From positions 1 to 38,173 of IMG/VR virus record IMGVR_UViG_3300046530_000143: 38,173 bases of DNA. The stretch is one strand, 5' to 3'. The translations under genes and the position numbers were made by a program. Of this stretch, positions 30,501 through 37,286 are shown piece after piece. Each line of letters begins with the position of its first letter. Within the stretch, counting starts at the first letter, position 1. The notes beneath the pieces are model-generated. The model searched no databases, was not told the DNA's origin, and worked only from the letters and a program-made list of their open reading frames with translations. The DNA comes from a virus.

Positions 30501-31271
30501 ATGGATAAAGAAATTCTGAAACAAGCTTTCACCGAATCAAGCGTTCCAGAGTACAAATGCCCAAGATGCTATAAGGGGCATTTGCGACTTGAGGGGAAAT
30601 TCACTGGGCTTGAAACTGAGGGTAGCGCCTCAGCGCATCACGAGGAATGGTGGGAGCCGGAATATATTGAACTGATCTTCAACTGCACTCTAAAGTGCGT
30701 CTCATGTTCTGAGTTAGTATTTGTTGTCGGGAACGGTGTTGTCGAAGAAGAATATGATGTAGATGAAAAAGGCGAGTGGTCGAGAGATTGGACATCCTAT
30801 TATAGGCCCACCTTCTTTCATCCTCCATTGCAGCTGATTGATTATCCCGCCAAGGCGCCAAAAGAGGTAGTGTCGCCATTATCTACAGCCGGTGCTATGT
30901 TTTTTTCAAGTCCAGCGTCAAGCTGTAACGCTATACGAGCCTCGGCTGAAGAGGTACTAACACATCTCGGAATTCCTGTCAAAGCTGAAGATAAATTCAT
31001 ATCCTTTGGAAATCGAATCAATCTTTTGCCCGAGGATCAGGTTTCAACCAGAAATTTGTTCAACGCCATACGTTGGATAGGTAATCACGGGAGCCATCCA
31101 GGTAACGAGATAGAGTTTGAGGACGCCCTTCATGCTCTGGAGATTATGGAGTATTTACTTGAAGAGGTTTTTGGTGATCGCAAGCAGGCACTAGAAGCGC
31201 TTGCAGCCGCCATCAATGATAGAAGGGGGCCAGTTGGACGATTGTTTAAATTCGAGTCAAACAGCAATTGA
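30501..31271 (+). CDS. DUF4145-domain protein with N-terminal zinc ribbon
   Basis: The protein has 256 residues. ATG at 30501 has AAGGA 7 bases upstream, which rules out the earlier in-frame start. CPRCYKGHLRL and the later CVSC form a CxxC-x(n)-CxxC zinc ribbon around residues 15-70. The C-terminal helical domain (FNAIRWIGNHGSHPGNEIEF, DALHALEIMEYLLEEVFG) is DUF4145, a HEPN-related fold common near restriction and defence genes. R-x-x-G-N-H replaces a clear R-x4-H, so catalysis is uncertain. Codons are AT-richer than in phage genes. Confidence 0.75.
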   Translation: MDKEILKQAFTESSVPEYKCPRCYKGHLRLEGKFTGLETEGSASAHHEEWWEPEYIELIFNCTLKCVSCSELVFVVGNGVVEEEYDVDEKGEWSRDWTSYYRPTFFHPPLQLIDYPAKAPKEVVSPLSTAGAMFFSSPASSCNAIRASAEEVLTHLGIPVKAEDKFISFGNRINLLPEDQVSTRNLFNAIRWIGNHGSHPGNEIEFEDALHALEIMEYLLEEVFGDRKQALEALAAAINDRRGPVGRLFKFESNSN

Positions 31272-31361
31272 GAAGTTTCTAGCAGATGATATCACTGGCG
31301 AATAGGTTGGTGGTGGGCTATACGTGGTGACCGGCATGGGGCCGGGTCAAGGAGTGATGCG

Positions 31362-31871
31362 ATGAAGCGTTTTACGGATAGCTTGCGGTCGTCGGTAGCG
31401 CATCAAGACTGGTATGTAGCGCTTGCCTCGGCGCTTACGCTGCCAGATGTTTGTGGTCGGTTACAGCATCCAAGTCAAGGCAGCGGGGCTAGGTACGCGG
31501 CATGGTTCGATGGTTGGGTTGCTCCCGACTACGTCCATCAGCTTCCGGGAATCGGACATCACTGTTTTCTGACTGGCGCAGACTGCTACGCGCTCAGGTG
31601 CAGCTATCTACATGAAGGAGGCAGCGACATAACGCAGCAGAAAGCCCGCAAGGCACTCGATGACTTTCATTTCATAATCCCACCCAAGAATGGAACGATC
31701 CATAGGAATAAAATCAACAACACACTGCAGCTCCAAGTAGATAAATTCTGTTTAGAGATAGCTGATGCTGTTGATAAGTGGGCGGCCAGCGTCATGGAGG
31801 AGGGTGACATTCAGGAGCGAATGAAGTCTTTGCTGATGATCCACAACTTCGTGCCGGGAATTCAGTACTGA
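31362..31871 (+). CDS. Conserved hypothetical cargo protein
   Basis: The protein has 169 residues with AAGGAG 7 bases before the ATG. Notable blocks are ALTLPDVCGRLQHPSQGSGA, RYAAWFDGWV, FLTGADCYALRCSYLHEGG and NNTLQLQVDKFCLEIADAVD. My recollection is that this is a widespread uncharacterised family, but I cannot give it a name. ALRCSYLHEG (R...LHEG) looks like a helical active or binding site. It probably acts alone; the 90-base upstream gap is short. Confidence 0.65.
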   Translation: MKRFTDSLRSSVAHQDWYVALASALTLPDVCGRLQHPSQGSGARYAAWFDGWVAPDYVHQLPGIGHHCFLTGADCYALRCSYLHEGGSDITQQKARKALDDFHFIIPPKNGTIHRNKINNTLQLQVDKFCLEIADAVDKWAASVMEEGDIQERMKSLLMIHNFVPGIQY

Positions 31872-31906
31872 CGAGGTTCACCTATTCGTCAGCATCTGGA
31901 TCTACT

Positions 31907-32176
31907 TCAGCCATACCGGCTTCTTCCAACTGACGCGTTAGGCTTTCTCAGCCGCCGGGCTTGTTCTTCGCGCGGAGACGCCAGAAACGATAAGGCCAAG
32001 TCCTGCCACAGCTCCTGAATCTGGCTATAGCCGTGATCCTTCATCGCGGTGTTCATGGCCGATCTGGTGCCCGCTGGCGTTTCGATCTTTTGCGTTTCGA
32101 TGCCCAGCTTCGCGGTCTTCTCGCTTTGCCGCTCCCGGTAAGCCGCAGAGTGCTTCGCGGCTGCTGTCTTTTCCAT
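31907..32176 (-). CDS. Small helical phage protein
   Basis: The protein has 89 residues with GGAGA 7 bases before the ATG. AAAKHSAAYRERQSEKTAKL near the start, then ETPAGTRSAMNTAMKDHGYS and IQELWQDLALSF, resemble small phage proteins with a basic YRxRQ helix followed by a ribbon-helix-helix-like unit. DNA binding is plausible. It is the last gene of a leftward pair. Confidence 0.65.
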   Translation of the reverse strand: MEKTAAAKHSAAYRERQSEKTAKLGIETQKIETPAGTRSAMNTAMKDHGYSQIQELWQDLALSFLASPREEQARRLRKPNASVGRSRYG

Positions 32177-32260
32177 TGGGTGGTTCTCCGAACTGATGCG
32201 CTGGCAAGTTCAGCCAGGCTTGCCGGCGACGCTGGTGCACGCGGTTGTTGATCTTGCGCA

Positions 32261-32785
32261 TCAGGTGGGTTCGGCCAGGGTGATGTTGTGTTCTTTGGCG
32301 ATGCGCCGAACGGTCCGGCTGTCAATTCCTATGGCGGTGGCGCTGGGCGATGCGGTGTTGCCCGCGGCGGCCAGCTCACGAACGCGAGGCTCGTGCTTGT
32401 CGCGCCGCGCCTTGAGGTTTTTCGGGTGGTTGCCGATCGCAGTGAACGGGATCTCGCCACTTTTACCTGCCGGAACCAACTCGATGCGGTGACCTGTCGC
32501 GGGGATGTGATTGATCTGGGCCGACAGCTCCGAGATTCTCTGCTTGTGCTTGTGCTTGTGCTTGTGCTTGTGCTGGTCTGGCAAGCTTTCGCCGATCATT
32601 GCAGCACCGCCTGTCTGTCCTGTTGCCGCGATCTGCCTCCGCAAATGATCACGCTCGTCGGTGACGGCGGTTAGCATCTCGACTAATCGCTCAACATTTT
32701 GGCGATGCCGTCCTACCTCCCCCCGCAACACTTCATTTTCAATTTCGATCAGTTGCACATTCTCGGCGTCGTAGTCGGTGGACAC
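32261..32785 (-). CDS. Phage protein with coiled coil, His-Lys repeat and C-terminal HTH
   Basis: The protein has 174 residues, starting at GTG 32785 (GGAG 8 bases upstream). The N-terminal half is a coiled coil (LIEIENEVLRGEVGRHRQ, VERLVEMLTAVTDERDHLRR). HKHKHKHKHK follows at about residues 71-80, encoded by a hexamer repeat. The C-terminal 45 residues (RVRELAAAGNTASPSATAIG, then IDSRTVRRIAKEHNI) form a resolvase/Hin-type helix-turn-helix. It could be a regulator or small-terminase-like DNA-binding protein. Confidence 0.65.
   Translation of the reverse strand: MSTDYDAENVQLIEIENEVLRGEVGRHRQNVERLVEMLTAVTDERDHLRRQIAATGQTGGAAMIGESLPDQHKHKHKHKHKQRISELSAQINHIPATGHRIELVPAGKSGEIPFTAIGNHPKNLKARRDKHEPRVRELAAAGNTASPSATAIGIDSRTVRRIAKEHNITLAEPT
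32541..32574 (+). repeat. Hexanucleotide tandem repeat (TGCTTG x5.7)
   Basis: Five perfect TGCTTG units (32541-32570) and a partial sixth lie inside the minus-strand gene at 32261-32785 and encode alternating His and Lys. Copy number changes would stay in frame. Confidence 0.9.
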
Positions 32786-33014
32786 TTTCAGTTCTCCAAT
32801 ACTGTTTGGACATACAGCAATCAAGACGATGGGAAGACAGCCAGTGTTGCTGACGAGCTGCGGTTGGGAGAGGGACTGGTCGGCGGACGCCGTGAAGGAT
32901 GCGGGGCATTGCGATGTGAGCTGGTCGGAAAGCTCGGGGTATGGATAACTTCGAAACTAGCAATTCCACGCAGTTGAATTGCACGCAGATTTGTACGTGC
33001 AGCAGAAAAACGAA

Positions 33015-33042
33015 GGGCTTGCATCGCTGCAAGCCCTTGTTT
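33015..33042 (-). terminator. Terminator beyond the tRNA-Thr fragment
   Basis: GGGCTTGCA and TGCAAGCCC form a 9-bp stem (extended to 11 with flanking AA/TT) around a 4-base loop. On the minus strand it is followed by CGTTTTT, so it fits as the native terminator of the tRNA-Thr gene from which the adjacent fragment came. TTGTTTG follows on the plus strand, so it may act both ways. Confidence 0.7.
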
Positions 33043-33045
33043 GTA

Positions 33046-33090
33046 TGGTGCCGGCACTAGGAGTCGAACCCGGGACCTACTGATTACAAG
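33046..33090 (-). pseudogene. 3' fragment of tRNA-Thr(UGU)
   Basis: The minus strand from 33090 reads CTTGTAATCAG (anticodon loop with TGT), then TAGGTC, T-loop TTCGACT, acceptor strand TGCCGGC and ACCA at 33046. The T-stem has one mismatch and one G-U pair. The D-arm and 5' half are missing. GCCGGC lies directly before CTTGTAATCAG (33091-33096), so it is either a tRNA with a deleted D-arm or, more likely, an att-type 3' fragment from another element's junction. Confidence 0.75.
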
Positions 33091-33342
33091 GCCGGCGCCC
33101 TTGTGGCTGACAAATGCGGCATCGAGGCGTCCTCGGCACGCGAGGGAAGGGCGTGAGCGCCGTAGTCCGCTGGACTATCCGACCAATGAACGCGACGAAA
33201 TGCTATCAAAATTGTGATGGCCCTATGGATAACTGCCGAAAATGATATGATTTCATCGCAATTCCGTGACTCGCCCATCTTTTTGCCGTCTAACCCGTAT
33301 TGCGCCAACCGGCTCATCAGTTCGCTCATCGGAGGAGGGATC
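33091..33342. other. Gene-free stretch upstream of the IrrE-type peptidase gene
   Basis: After the tRNA-Thr fragment the DNA is GC-rich to about 33180 with no credible gene. A 5' extension of the peptidase frame runs from 33214 but has no ribosome binding site. An AT-rich part (33200-33260), with TATGAT at 33246-33251 as a possible -10, probably holds the promoter of the next operon; no good -35 is seen. The stretch 32786-33014 likewise shows no gene. Confidence 0.4.
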
Positions 33343-34329
33343 ATGACCAATATTCAAAGCATCTACTCTGCCCTGAACACTCACGGACTGTCTAAGAAGC
33401 ATCTCACTCGCATCATGCCTGAATGGTGGTCAGCGGAAGTTGAGGCGTCCCCTGGCGGAGCGCAGCGAGCAAAAATATATCTCGCCAAAGCCCTCAGCCT
33501 ACAGATCAGGCCTTTCAGCGAAGAGCCGCCGCGGATTGCCTTTGACCTGCCTACAGAGAAGCGTTTTAAGCTTTCAGCTAAAACCTCGCCTGAGGATGTT
33601 TCTGTAGCTGTCGCGCTCGCGAGGAGCGCTTCTAGAATAGCGCTCAATGCAATGTCCAGAACATATCAGGCGCCGCCCCAAGGTGCAGCGCAAATTCGTG
33701 AGCATATCCTTTCGACTGGCGCGCCTTGGGTAGGCCTACCTCAGATCTTGGATGCATGCTGGAACAACGGTATTCCGGTGCTGCATTTGGCGTCTCCTCT
33801 TCTTGGCAGAAAGAAGATGGACGGTATCGCGATGTCAATTAATGGTAGGCCGTCAATTGTCCTGTCCAATGTCCGGAAGAATGGCTTTCTGCTATTTCAT
33901 CTCGCGCATGAGCTAGGCCACATTGCTCTAGGTCATCTGACTGCGAACGGTGCTATTGTTGATGACGAGATCACTAAAGGTGAGTCGGACGAAGGCCGCA
34001 ATCCCCAAGAGATTGAAGCTGATCGATTTGCTATAGAGCTTTTGACCGGAAACGCGGACACCCGCCTTACGTTGCCGCGGCGGGTATATGCTCCTCAGTT
34101 GGCTGAAATTGCATTGCGGTTTGGAAGGGAAAGAAAAATCGATCCCACGCATGCTGTGCTGAACGTGGCACACAATAACAAGGAGATCTATCCCTTGTGT
34201 GTTGGTGCACTCAAAGAAATCTCAGGAGCAGTAAGTGACCAGGATGTTGTGTCAGAACGCGTTTTCAAGAATCTGAATGATGGCCTGGATCCAGACAGCG
34301 AACACCTGCTACGGAACCTTATCGCGTAA
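33343..34329 (+). CDS. ImmA/IrrE-type metallopeptidase of a two-gene module
   Basis: The protein has 328 residues. GGAGGAGGG before ATG 33343 fixes the start; a frame from 33214 is not used. HELGH at residues 189-193 and the later EIEADRFAIELL (about 222-233) are the zinc-binding and Glu motifs of the IrrE/DUF955 family. The first 110 residues (SIYSALNTHGLSKKHLTRIM, PEWWSAEVEASPGG, RAKIYLAKALSL) look like a helical sensor or HTH-like domain of the kind found fused to such peptidases. The partner gene begins immediately after the stop (TAAATG). Likely role: cleavage of a repressor or antitoxin when triggered. Confidence 0.82.
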   Translation: MTNIQSIYSALNTHGLSKKHLTRIMPEWWSAEVEASPGGAQRAKIYLAKALSLQIRPFSEEPPRIAFDLPTEKRFKLSAKTSPEDVSVAVALARSASRIALNAMSRTYQAPPQGAAQIREHILSTGAPWVGLPQILDACWNNGIPVLHLASPLLGRKKMDGIAMSINGRPSIVLSNVRKNGFLLFHLAHELGHIALGHLTANGAIVDDEITKGESDEGRNPQEIEADRFAIELLTGNADTRLTLPRRVYAPQLAEIALRFGRERKIDPTHAVLNVAHNNKEIYPLCVGALKEISGAVSDQDVVSERVFKNLNDGLDPDSEHLLRNLIA

Positions 34330-34974
34330 ATGATCGTGCTCGCCGACAATGATGTCTTAGTAGCACTAGCGCAATGCGACTTGGTCGATGAGGCGTTGAC
34401 CGTACTGGGCTGCGGATTTAACGACTGTTATGTGCTTGGCGAGGCTCCCTTCTCCTTATACTTGACCGATGAGGCCAAGTGTTTCGACAAAAGACTGGGC
34501 AATCACGCAGCTTTTGACCGTCTTTGTTACATCGTAGATTCATGCCAAAAGCTGGGTCCAGCAGATGAAAACATAGGGCTTCTGGAAGAGTTGCTTCAGA
34601 TTGAGGGTGTGCATGATGGCGAGCTGCAGCTTACATTGCATGCGGAAAATCTCTATAGGGCTGACATGCCGTTTACTGTAACGACTGGAGATAAAACCTT
34701 CCTTAAGGCAATTTACAACTCCGACTGCATGCATGCCCAAGCAATCCTATCCCAGCGCGTCGAGTGTTTAGAGTCATTGTTGCTTAAGGCGCTAGCGTTA
34801 TATGGGCATGAGTATATAACTCATAAAATTAGCATGGGTAAGAGCACTACTACGAATTTAAAGAAGTTCGACGGTGTACTAAGTATGGCATTCGGTAACG
34901 GTCGCGATATGGAGCACACGACGGCCTGCCTCAATAATTATATGGATCCAGTGCGATATTTCTTGCGACCTTGA
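34330..34974 (+). CDS. PIN-like domain protein, partner of the peptidase
   Basis: The protein has 214 residues and starts directly at the stop of the peptidase gene, so it is co-translated. MIVLADNDVLVALAQCDLVD resembles the first strand and helix of PIN nucleases, with Asp6 and Asp8. Further acidic residues at Glu98 (DGELQL) and Asp121 (TTGDKTFL) are spaced like the PIN metal site. If so, it is a nuclease, perhaps the effector of the pair. The C-terminal 80 residues are unassigned. Family membership is a judgement from motif spacing. Confidence 0.65.
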   Translation: MIVLADNDVLVALAQCDLVDEALTVLGCGFNDCYVLGEAPFSLYLTDEAKCFDKRLGNHAAFDRLCYIVDSCQKLGPADENIGLLEELLQIEGVHDGELQLTLHAENLYRADMPFTVTTGDKTFLKAIYNSDCMHAQAILSQRVECLESLLLKALALYGHEYITHKISMGKSTTTNLKKFDGVLSMAFGNGRDMEHTTACLNNYMDPVRYFLRP

Positions 34975-35166
34975 TAGGTCGCGTCTCACCGGATTATCTC
35001 AAGATCGGCAAACTCAGATGATAAACATTCGTGCGATCCATCCTCGTGACCTGTAGACTGCTGCTGAGTGGCCCGGATGTCCGTTGTGTGGGCGTTAAGC
35101 GAACTCTGAAGTAGCTGATCTACCGGTATATGTGGCGCTGATATGAATCATGATATGGGGAATTAG

Positions 35167-35787
35167 GTGAGCGTCGAGTCTATTGAAAATGAAGTTAGGT
35201 CTTTGGTGGAAGATGAGACCGACTTGTTAAATTTAGTGGTGAAGCTTCACTTTTCGATAGATAAGGCACTTGACAAGGCTTTATTTGAGGCTCTCCCTAT
35301 GGCTAGTGTGATGGAGCTAAGAAGAGTTTCATTTTTGCTGAAGTTTGATTTTCTCTCCGCTTTGAGTGTCTTGAGCAGCGATTTTCGCCAGTTGTTTGAT
35401 TACTGCAATAGCATACGAAATACGTTTGCTCATAACCCATATGCTAAATTTAATGATAAAGACATAGTTAAGGCAAAAAGTTTGTTGATTTCCCACTCCC
35501 GACCAGTTGTTGCTAAAGATTTTAGAGGGGAAAAAGACAGCGTGGAAGTTTTGAAGACCCTTTTTACCGTTTGCTTCTTGCAGGTAGTAGTGTCATATGA
35601 GGCGCTGTGCAGAACCAAGGTTATTAATTTCGTCGCCGGCGAGATGGCTCTAGAAGCCTCCGCCGGTAAAAAACGAAAGTTCCAAGCGGAATTATCTGTG
35701 CACCAAGAGTTTGAACGCAGGTGCGTGGAACGTTTGACTGCACTTTATCCGGCGGTAGCTCCAGGGGGGGGGTCAAGAAGGCCCTAA
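35167..35787 (+). CDS. HEPN-like protein with R-x4-H motif
   Basis: The protein has 206 residues and begins with GTG at 35167; GGGG lies about 7 bases upstream. It is fully helical, with RNTFAH at residues 84-89, the R-x4-H pattern of HEPN ribonucleases, set after IDKALDKALFEALP and FDYCNSI. The C-terminus is basic and ends in a Gly/Arg run. HEPN proteins cut RNA in toxin-antitoxin and abortive infection systems; no antitoxin-like gene is next to it. It is AT-rich like the other cargo. Confidence 0.65.
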   Translation: MSVESIENEVRSLVEDETDLLNLVVKLHFSIDKALDKALFEALPMASVMELRRVSFLLKFDFLSALSVLSSDFRQLFDYCNSIRNTFAHNPYAKFNDKDIVKAKSLLISHSRPVVAKDFRGEKDSVEVLKTLFTVCFLQVVVSYEALCRTKVINFVAGEMALEASAGKKRKFQAELSVHQEFERRCVERLTALYPAVAPGGGSRRP

Positions 35788-35881
35788 CGAAATGATTCTG
35801 CATGCTGCAGAGTGTTTAGGTCTTGCCCCATAGTTGCTGCGAGATTCATTAGTGAAAAGCGCAACTCAGCAGAAAAGACCT

Positions 35882-35889
35882 GCGCAAAA
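35882..35889 (+). repeat. GCGCAAAA copy near the right att site
   Basis: It is the same 8-mer as the three phased repeats at 25497-25526, here about 118 bases inside the right tRNA-Pro repeat. A lone site on one arm and several on the other is a common integrase layout. The rest of 35788-36006 shows only a T-rich run after GCGGGC near 35963. Confidence 0.45.
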
Positions 35890-36006
35890 CCTCCGCTGGA
35901 GGCCACGTGTTTTCGTTTGCGAAATCACAAGAAACGCCGTATTTTGCAGGCTCTGTTGCGGGCTTTTTTCTTTACGAATCAAGTGCTTGCGTGCGTACAG
36001 GCCCCA

Positions 36007-36057
36007 GCATGGGGTGCTAGGGGGCGAGTGTTCGAATCACTCCGTCCCGACCATATT
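36007..36057 (+). repeat. Attachment site: 3' half of tRNA-Pro(GGG), right copy
   Basis: The 51 bp are identical to 25392-25442 apart from G at 36024 in place of T. It has the same orientation and includes the anticodon loop, T-arm, acceptor strand and CCA. The base change falls in the variable-loop region (GGGGG versus GGGGT). Confidence 0.85.
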
Positions 36058-36069
36058 ATTCAATGACTT

Positions 36070-36098
36070 AGGCCAATGTTCGCACCATTGGCCTTTTT
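36070..36098 (+). terminator. Terminator downstream of the right tRNA-Pro copy
   Basis: AGGCCAATG (36070-36078) and CATTGGCCT (36086-36094) form a perfect 9-bp stem with a 7-base loop, followed by TTTT. It takes the same place as the terminator after the left copy. Confidence 0.85.
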
Positions 36099-36103
36099 CA
36101 TGC

Positions 36104-36121
36104 GCGTGACTTTTGCGTGAC
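36104..36121 (+). repeat. GCGTGAC direct repeats at 11-bp spacing
   Basis: GCGTGAC occurs at 36104-36110 and 36115-36121. The layout (att core, terminator, 11-bp-phased repeats) copies that of the left end of the island, with a different repeat unit, suggesting the start of another integrated element. Confidence 0.45.
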
Positions 36122-36191
36122 TCGTCGTTTCTTCTCACCCCTGTCTCTATCCAGAGTCGTCAGCGCTAGTTCACTCGGTTCGGTTGCTACT

Positions 36192-36446
36192 TTACTTGCG
36201 CTTCGATGTATTGATCAGCCTCGCTGCCAAATAGTGACAAACAACGCCTTCCTCTGCAGGTGCGCCGTCGACTCTGCGAAAATGACCGATTGTACCTCCC
36301 ATGACATCGTTGATCAGGCGCATCGCCAATCCAGATGAATCTCGGCTGGATGCCTGTCGCCTTGGCTGTTTTAGTGTGTGCCATGTCGGTTGCCTACGCG
36401 CGGCGGCTATGCGCCGTGAGTGTGGGGACTTGTGCAAGTGAGACAT
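36192..36446 (-). CDS. Hypothetical protein, possibly decayed
   Basis: The protein has 84 residues, starting at MSHLHKSPHSRRIAAARRQP behind a GGGGG-containing leader on the minus strand. The N-terminus is very basic. The later part (GLAMRLINDVMGGTIGHFRR) looks like folded protein. A second minus-strand frame overlaps and could be the real one if a frameshift is present. No family is recognised. Confidence 0.4.
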   Translation of the reverse strand: MSHLHKSPHSRRIAAARRQPTWHTLKQPRRQASSRDSSGLAMRLINDVMGGTIGHFRRVDGAPAEEGVVCHYLAARLINTSKRK

Positions 36447-36568
36447 AGGTATACCCCCGCCCGCGGTCGGATGCAGGCTATAGGCTGCTGTTGTGTTACC
36501 GTTCGTCGGAAACCGAGCACTATCAAGAGGTTGGCTACTCAATGGGATAGCCAAAGGAAATGGAATTT

Positions 36569-36787
36569 ATGCGACCGAAAGTTTGTGAAGCACCTAATGC
36601 GCTCGACCTCGTCAAGGAACTGGATGACGCTACCGAGCAGATGATGGAGATAGGCGTCGACCAAGTCGGCAGCGCCCAGTGGCAGGATGCCTTCGAGCGC
36701 CAGCAGCGGGCGTTCCGGAATTGGCGCGACTACCTTTATCGGAAAGCAGACGAGAAGCCACCAGCGCGACTGCTGAGCATCGTGTGA
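36569..36787 (+). CDS. Small hypothetical protein
   Basis: The protein has 72 residues; ATG 36569 is preferred because AAGGA lies about 11 bases upstream, while the ATG at 36560 is too close to it. It is acidic and helical (ALDLVKELDDATEQMMEIGV), with a C-terminal FERQQRAFRNWRDYLYRKAD. The family is unknown. It stands alone, with 120 bases of gene-free DNA upstream. Confidence 0.55.
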   Translation: MRPKVCEAPNALDLVKELDDATEQMMEIGVDQVGSAQWQDAFERQQRAFRNWRDYLYRKADEKPPARLLSIV

Positions 36788-36879
36788 ATCTCCACCTTTC
36801 GCGGGGGCCATGGGAGAAGTGATCGAGCCCGGACGGCAATGTAGATTCCGGGGACATCAAGTCCTCACCAGCGCCGGAA

Positions 36880-37089
36880 CTAGAAACGATTCAGACGAAG
36901 CCACTCATCTGCCACTTCGCCCATTGTCAGCGACTCATTCGACTTGATCCACGCCATGAACGGCCGGTCGAACTTGAATGCTTCACCACACTGAGAAATC
37001 AGAAACCGCCGAACGTTTTGCGTATTGCGGTAATTCTTGTCCAATGGGGTAGCTCGGGTAATGGGTTCTGAGTGCCAATCGAAAGCCAT
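36880..37089 (-). CDS. DUF6434-like protein
   Basis: The protein has 69 residues, starting at MAFDWHSEPITRATPLDKNY with AAGGA 6 bases upstream; longer frames to 37203 lack support. YRNTQNVRRFLISQCGEAFK, then FDRPFMAWIKSN and TMGEVADEWL, are conserved blocks of a small SAP-like family (DUF6434). The family is possibly DNA-binding, of unknown role. It is common in bacterial chromosomes as well as in islands. Confidence 0.7.
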   Translation of the reverse strand: MAFDWHSEPITRATPLDKNYRNTQNVRRFLISQCGEAFKFDRPFMAWIKSNESLTMGEVADEWLRLNRF

Positions 37090-37197
37090 GGTCATTCCTT
37101 TGATGACGCCGATCTCTTTCGGCGCGCCGGAGAGAATAGCAGCTTGACTCACAATCACAGCGCCGCACGTTATGATGCATATCGACATCGATACTCT

Positions 37198-37228
37198 CTG
37201 CATGTCTGCATGTCTGCATGTCTGCGTG
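37198..37228 (+). repeat. CTGCATGT tandem repeat
   Basis: Three perfect 8-bp units (37198-37221) and a partial fourth lie between the DUF6434-like gene and the GTG-started small gene. The rest of 37090-37286 holds GTGATATCGTCAC near 37248, a short dyad that could be an operator. Confidence 0.8.
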
Positions 37229-37286
37229 GCTAGGTAGCGGGGTTGAGTGATATCGTCACGTCTAACCCAAGCGAAGGAGATGCATT

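Larger units (their letters stand above)
25392..36057. mobile_element. Degraded integrated island between tRNA-Pro att repeats
   Basis: The ends are the two 51-bp tRNA-Pro(GGG) 3'-half repeats. Only the last 46 or so codons of a tyrosine integrase remain, facing the left att site as in tRNA-integrated phages. Minus-strand genes are phage-early types. Plus-strand AT-richer genes look like cargo. A dcm gene is broken and a DUF7694-like gene is fused to integrase debris. The island probably cannot excise unaided. Confidence 0.75.

Noticed and set aside
32025-32261. 78-residue minus-strand frame starting at the stop of the HTH protein gene
   Set aside because: It overlaps the better-supported 89-residue gene over 150 bases, and its sequence becomes an Arg/Glu/His-rich shadow; a short real peptide at its start cannot be excluded.
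32541-32574. CRISPR-like array
   Set aside because: It is a contiguous hexamer repeat inside a coding sequence without spacers; no other repeat-spacer pattern was seen in the window.
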